From assembly GCA_951799405.1 (NCBI GenBank), contig OX637354.1, positions 1,550,001 through 1,614,000 of the forward strand: DNA of 64,000 nucleotides, read 5' to 3'. The position numbers and the translations under genes were made by a program. Under the pieces are notes generated by a model. The model was not told where the DNA came from and did not search any database. It worked only from the letters and a program-made list of their open reading frames with translations. The DNA comes from Agapetus fuscipes. Taxonomy: Eukaryota; Arthropoda; Insecta; Trichoptera; Glossosomatidae. Each line of letters opens with the position of its first letter. The stretch's first letter is position 1. Shown here in pieces: positions 60,715 to 64,000 of this stretch.

Positions 60715-61344
60715 GAATCAAAAAGGAAAGTGTCCTATAGACTATCTATGGGACACTGTGTCAAGACTAGTCGCTCCCCTAGTTCTTGTGTACCGTATGT
60801 ACCTACGCCAATCTTGTCAAATATGACTTTTTCATGCAGTTGTCTTATGAATCAAATTCTACACAATCTGAGCTAAGAAAAACCGTAAAACTCGATAATG
60901 TGAGAGTTTTTTTAAATATTTTTAAAATACATTTCTTGTTTTCATTAGACACATTGGTCCAGTACACATGCAAACATTGCTCATGGAAAATTTTAATTTT
61001 CTCAATGGCGTATACGGTAAACAAGAACTAAGGCAGCGTAGTGTCCTATGGACTAGTGTCCTATGGACTAGTGTCCTATAGACTATCTATGGGACACTTT
61101 GTCTTATAGACTAGTGTCCTTTGGACTAGTGTCCTATAGACTATCTATGGGACACTGTGTCTTATAGACTAGTGTCCTATGGACTAGTGTTCTATACACT
61201 ATCTATGGGACACTGTGTCCTATAGACTAGTGTCCTATGGACTAGTGTCCTATAGACTATCCATGGGACACTGTGTTTTGTATACTAGTTTCCTATGGAC
61301 TTGTGTCCTATAGGCTATTTATGGGATACTTGCCTTTTTGATTC
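60715..61344. mobile_element. Foldback-like element T with 58-bp tandem repeats
   Basis: GAATCAAAAAGGAAAGTGTC at the left and the complement of GATACTTGCCTTTTTGATTC at the right are the termini. 61,055-61,320 holds about five 58-bp units (GTGTCCTATGGACTAGTGTC, CTATCTATGGGACACTGTGT). The unit itself is partly palindromic. Confidence 0.65.
60773..61039. mobile_element. MITE D2 nested in element T
   Basis: Termini CTCCCCTAGTTCTTGTGTAC and TACGGTAAACAAGAACTAAG; body as at 15,276-15,514. Confidence 0.7.
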
Positions 61345-61404
61345 TAAGGCCATCATTTAATAAAATCCAAAAGTTATTTTTAGTACATCATTCACATTTT
61401 TTGT

Positions 61405-61641
61405 GCTCCTCGACTGATGGGTATAAGACTGACACCCCGTGCTGTACAAGTTGGTTCACTAATGCCAATGCCCCCTCGGTTTCAGGGAAGCGTGGCCAGA
61501 GTTGCAGGGCTTGTGTTCATGTGAAATTTTATTATTTTGTTTGTATGTGTGCATTCTACACACACGCAGAGTGCGTAGGCGCGAACCTGCATGTGCCTGT
61601 CTGTGGGCATGCATTTTATGTGTGCCTTAAATGTTAACATA
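61405..61641 (+). repeat. Family A relative, strongly divergent
   Basis: CTCCTCGACTGATGGGTATA, CCCTCGGTTTCAGGGAAGC and GTGGGCATGCATTTTATG keep the A layout. Confidence 0.55.
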
Positions 61642-61867
61642 TCCATGCCGAGAGCAAGGGTTCGATCTCAAGGTTTACTCAGCCTACACAAGAAATGAGA
61701 ACCAGCCCCCCCGGGAGCTGGGAAACCCCCACTTCAACTGAAAGTGGTTGGTGTGAGGCCGGCCCACTTACACGTAAAAATAAATAGGTCCCGAATCACC
61801 ACATGCGACCCCTTCGGGGATAACGCAGGCAAGAAGTTACACTATATGTGTGGCTTATTTACGTTTG
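61642..61867 (+). repeat. SINE-B2, head truncated
   Basis: CCATGCCGAGAGCAAGGGTT to GTGGCTTATTTACGTT. Confidence 0.7.
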
Positions 61868-62295
61868 CGGACCCGATCCTAAGTTCAGCTCGCACAGGGT
61901 TAACTCAGCAACATTACAATAGTTGTTTGGACTTGCGCCAGTTTGTGATTGGATTACTCTCCCTATGGTGTAATTTTGACGAAGACTTTTTGGCGCTGGG
62001 CCCTCCATTATTTATTGCCAATCATTCTAATTGTTTGACTTCGCTAATTTCTTCTTAACGTTTTTTTTTGGAAGTTGTTTCGTTTAGCGTCTTGCGTCCG
62101 TTAATTGGTATTCGGGTATCGCCGTCGAAATTTGTACCTTTTGTCTTGTGCGTGTGTCCCCTAATGATTTTCAGCTTTTTCATAAAAACTGGTGATCTCT
62201 ACTGAATTCTAAAATTATCAGAGTAAAGTAAATAATTGTTTCATTTAGCGTCTTGCGTCCGTTAATTGGTATTCAACAAATACCCATTAGGAAAA
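61868..62295. repeat. Spacer with a 33-bp direct repeat
   Basis: TTTAGCGTCTTGCGTCCGTT followed by AATTGGTATTC occurs at about 62,082-62,113 and 62,243-62,274. No gene recognised. Confidence 0.5.
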
Positions 62296-62363
62296 AAACT
62301 AGTTCTGAAAAAAAAAAACGGATTTTACTGACCGTGCAAAAGAGAAGAACGATTTTCTCTACG

Positions 62364-62393
62364 TTTCATCGGAGTCATATCCGACGTCTTCAG
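62364..62393 (-). ncRNA. Hammerhead-like core, left arm
   Basis: Reverse strand: CTGAAGA, CG, stem II TCGGA-TATGAC-TCCGA, T, GAAA. Confidence 0.4.
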
Positions 62394-62471
62394 GAGACGT
62401 GTGTCCTCTATAAAGAGGAACCACGAACTGTTGAATTATTGTCGTTCCTCTTTGTAGAGGACGCACGTCTC

Positions 62472-62501
62472 CTGAAGACGTCGGATATGACTCCGATGAA
62501 A
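62472..62501 (+). ncRNA. Hammerhead-like core, right arm
   Basis: Same core as the left arm in forward orientation; perfect 5-bp stem II. Confidence 0.4.
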
Positions 62502-62607
62502 CGTAGAGAAAATCGTTCTTCTCTTTCGCACGGTCAGTAAAATCCATTTTTTTCATTTGTTAAAGTGTCTAACGACCGTAATCATAATTTAAAATCTTTA
62601 AACTAGT

Positions 62608-62868
62608 TCTGGTCAATAGCTCAGCTGGTAGAGTGCTTGCATTCCATGCCGAGAGCTCGGATTCGAATCCCACCGAGGAGCTGAAGTGATTTTCCGTTTC
62701 GGTGTTTATTTCAAATTCAAAATAAAAATATCGGCAAGGTTTACTCACCCTTCACGAGAAACGAGTACCAACCCCGCACGAGAGCTGGAAAACACCCGTT
62801 TCAACTAAAGTGGTTGGCGTAAGTCGGCCCACTTACCTGTAAAAATAAATAGTTTCTACTCGCCTAGT
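62608..62868 (+). repeat. SINE-B2, 3' truncated
   Basis: TCTGGTCAATAGCTCAGCTG to TTTCTACTCGCC. Starts exactly at the 3' target copy of the PLE-like element. Confidence 0.7.
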
Positions 62869-62875
62869 ATCTCCT

Positions 62876-62998
62876 ATCTATAATCTAAATAGCAAAGAGA
62901 AAAATATATTAACATTTTAAATTTATATGAAATGCATGCCCACAGACACTTTTACAGTAAGGTTGGTCAGCATCATACCGACCTGTAAGTCAAGAACC
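62876..62998 (-). repeat. Family A copy with large internal deletion
   Basis: Tail side to GCATGCCCACAGACAC, then directly TTTTACAGTAAGGTTGGTCA to CTGTAAGTCAAGAACC. Confidence 0.65.
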
Positions 62999-63000
62999 TA

Positions 63001-63370
63001 TAATCTATAATCAAAGTTGCAAAGATATACTAACATTTAAAGCTCACATCAAATGCATGCCCACAAACAAACAAGTATAGTTTGCGCCTACAAATGCTGA
63101 ATGTGTATTTACAAATAAAATCCAAACCACAAATGAACATACACCCTAGAAATTTTGCCGACCTTCCCTGACACAGGGGTGACATTGGCAAAGTGAACCA
63201 TTGTTTACAGTAAGGGGGGGACAGCCTCATACCAACCTATAAGTCAAGGAATACAAATAATAAATAGCATTTAAATATAAAAAAAAGAACAAAACCTTAA
63301 AAAGAAATCTATACAAAAAAAAATCAATAAGTAATTTCCTATACAAAAATGTAGCAAATTAATAAACCAA
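63001..63370 (-). mobile_element. RTE-1 3' UTR
   Basis: A block 63,001-63,250 plus the upstream UTR (AACAAAACCTTAAAAAGAAA) to the CCAACAT preceding the ORF end. Confidence 0.7.
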
Positions 63371-63450
63371 CATCCTCATACCAACCTACAAGTCAAGAGC
63401 CGCTTGGTGAAAAATGCGGAAAAGTTACACTGTATGTGTAGTTTAGCGAA
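63371..63450. repeat. Scraps of family A and SINE-B2
   Basis: CCTCATACCAACCTACAAGTCAAG, then GAAAAGTTACACTGTATGTG. Confidence 0.5.
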
Positions 63451-63699
63451 AGAAGAAGAAAAGCGATTCACGAAAATGTCGGCTCTGTTGTGGAAAGCTA
63501 TAATTCCACTTTTACCGATTGCAATCTGGTCAAGAAATAAAGCCCTATTTTAACCGCGATATATCAAGATAAAAAAAAAACAGTTGTGCATGAACGTTTT
63601 GTTCACAAAATACTCAAATAACAGGCATTCACTTAAAGCACGATCAAGTCTGTAAAAATAAATAGGTTCCGAGGTGAAAATGAATTGTTTTCGTATACA
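63451..63699. other. Spacer
   Basis: Only a short B2 piece (CTGTAAAAATAAATAGGTTCC at about 63,651). No gene. Confidence 0.3.
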
Positions 63700-63945
63700 G
63701 CACCCTTACGAGTTGCAAAACTTGAGTAATGTAAAGTATACGGCAATTATTAAAGAGTGATTTCCCCCAAAATCTGCCGTTTTTGTTTGTTTCAACTTGA
63801 TTTTCTTCATCACTGTAACTCTTTTGCTAAGATCACAAAGTGTAAGAAACAAAAACGGCAGTATTTGGGAGAAATCACGCTTTAATATTTTCCGTAAACT
63901 TTACTTTTCTTAAGTTTTGCAACTCGTACTTAAGGTACAGATTGC
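63700..63945. mobile_element. Inverted-repeat element L, second copy
   Basis: ACGAGTTGCAAAACTTGAGT at the left, inverted at 63,911-63,930; inner arms TTAAAGAGTGATTTC / GAAATCACGCTTTAA. Confidence 0.65.
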
Positions 63946-63971
63946 GAAAGAAATGGTAAAAAAAATACTGA

Positions 63972-64000
63972 CTTACTGTAACTGTAACTCTGTCGCCATT
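63972..64000 (-). mobile_element. RTE-2 LINE 3' end, cut by window edge
   Basis: CTGTAACTGTAACTCTGTCG is the reverse of the RTE-2 ACAGTT tail. Confidence 0.6.

Larger units (their letters stand above)
62308..62599. mobile_element. PLE-like palindrome with paired hammerhead-like cores
   Basis: Flanked by AAACTAGTTCTG at 62,296-62,307 and 62,600-62,611 (12 bp, perfect). Arms of about 110 bp (GGATTTTACTGACCGTGCAA at the left, inverted at 62,525-62,545) around a short centre. Confidence 0.7.

Overview
This window is nuclear DNA from a repeat-rich animal, very probably an insect. The one gene that can be read with confidence is a five-coding-exon troponin C (10,765-16,859, + strand). Its closing residues FMEMMTGD, degenerate EF-hands I and III and canonical EF-hand IV are typical of insect troponin C. 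No bacterial features (operons, ribosome binding sites, CRISPR, IS elements) are present. Most open reading frames in the window are chance translations of repeats.

Layout. 1-10 kb: a mosaic of retroposon fragments, a 292-bp TIR element and a 1.46-kb foldback element built of minisatellite arms. 10.7-17 kb: troponin C, with introns full of SINEs, LINE fragments and palindromic elements. 17-41 kb: LINE 3' ends, SINEs, MITEs, a 5S-rRNA-headed chimeric SINE (27 kb), a degenerate foldback (29.4-31 kb) and a 23-bp satellite (33.4 kb). 41-43.2 kb: one candidate first coding exon on the minus strand and a CpG-rich unique island. 43-64 kb: more nested repeats, two further foldbacks, a probable LTR, and elements carrying hammerhead-ribozyme-like cores.

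Family names used below (my own labels). A = about 265-bp 3' end of an RTE-like LINE (RTE-1) with (ATTAG)n or ATTATAG tail. RTE-2 = related LINE ending in (ACAGTT)n or (ACAAG)n. L2 = CR1/L2-like LINE ending in (ATG)n or (ATT)n. SINE-B1 = tRNA-Gln-like head, body, and a tail resembling the L2 3' end. SINE-B3 = same head and body with a different tail ending CTCCCGCACAGGATT. SINE-B2 = second tRNA-like head with a tail ending TTAGTTGCGTT. Composite = B1 head and body fused to B2. SINE-G = Ser/Leu-like tRNA head. D, I, M, Q, R, S, E, L, K, J = short elements with terminal inverted repeats. FB = foldback. PLE-like = short palindromic elements with a CTGANGA-hairpin-GAAA core and 12-14 bp target duplications.

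The repeats do not work together with the gene. Their interest is the stratigraphy: many insertions interrupt older elements and several have readable target-site duplications. The observations I rate highest are the 5S rRNA-tRNA chimeric SINE, the hammerhead-bearing PLE-like elements, the troponin C exon fragment duplicated on either side of a LINE insertion, and the foldback family with minisatellite arms.
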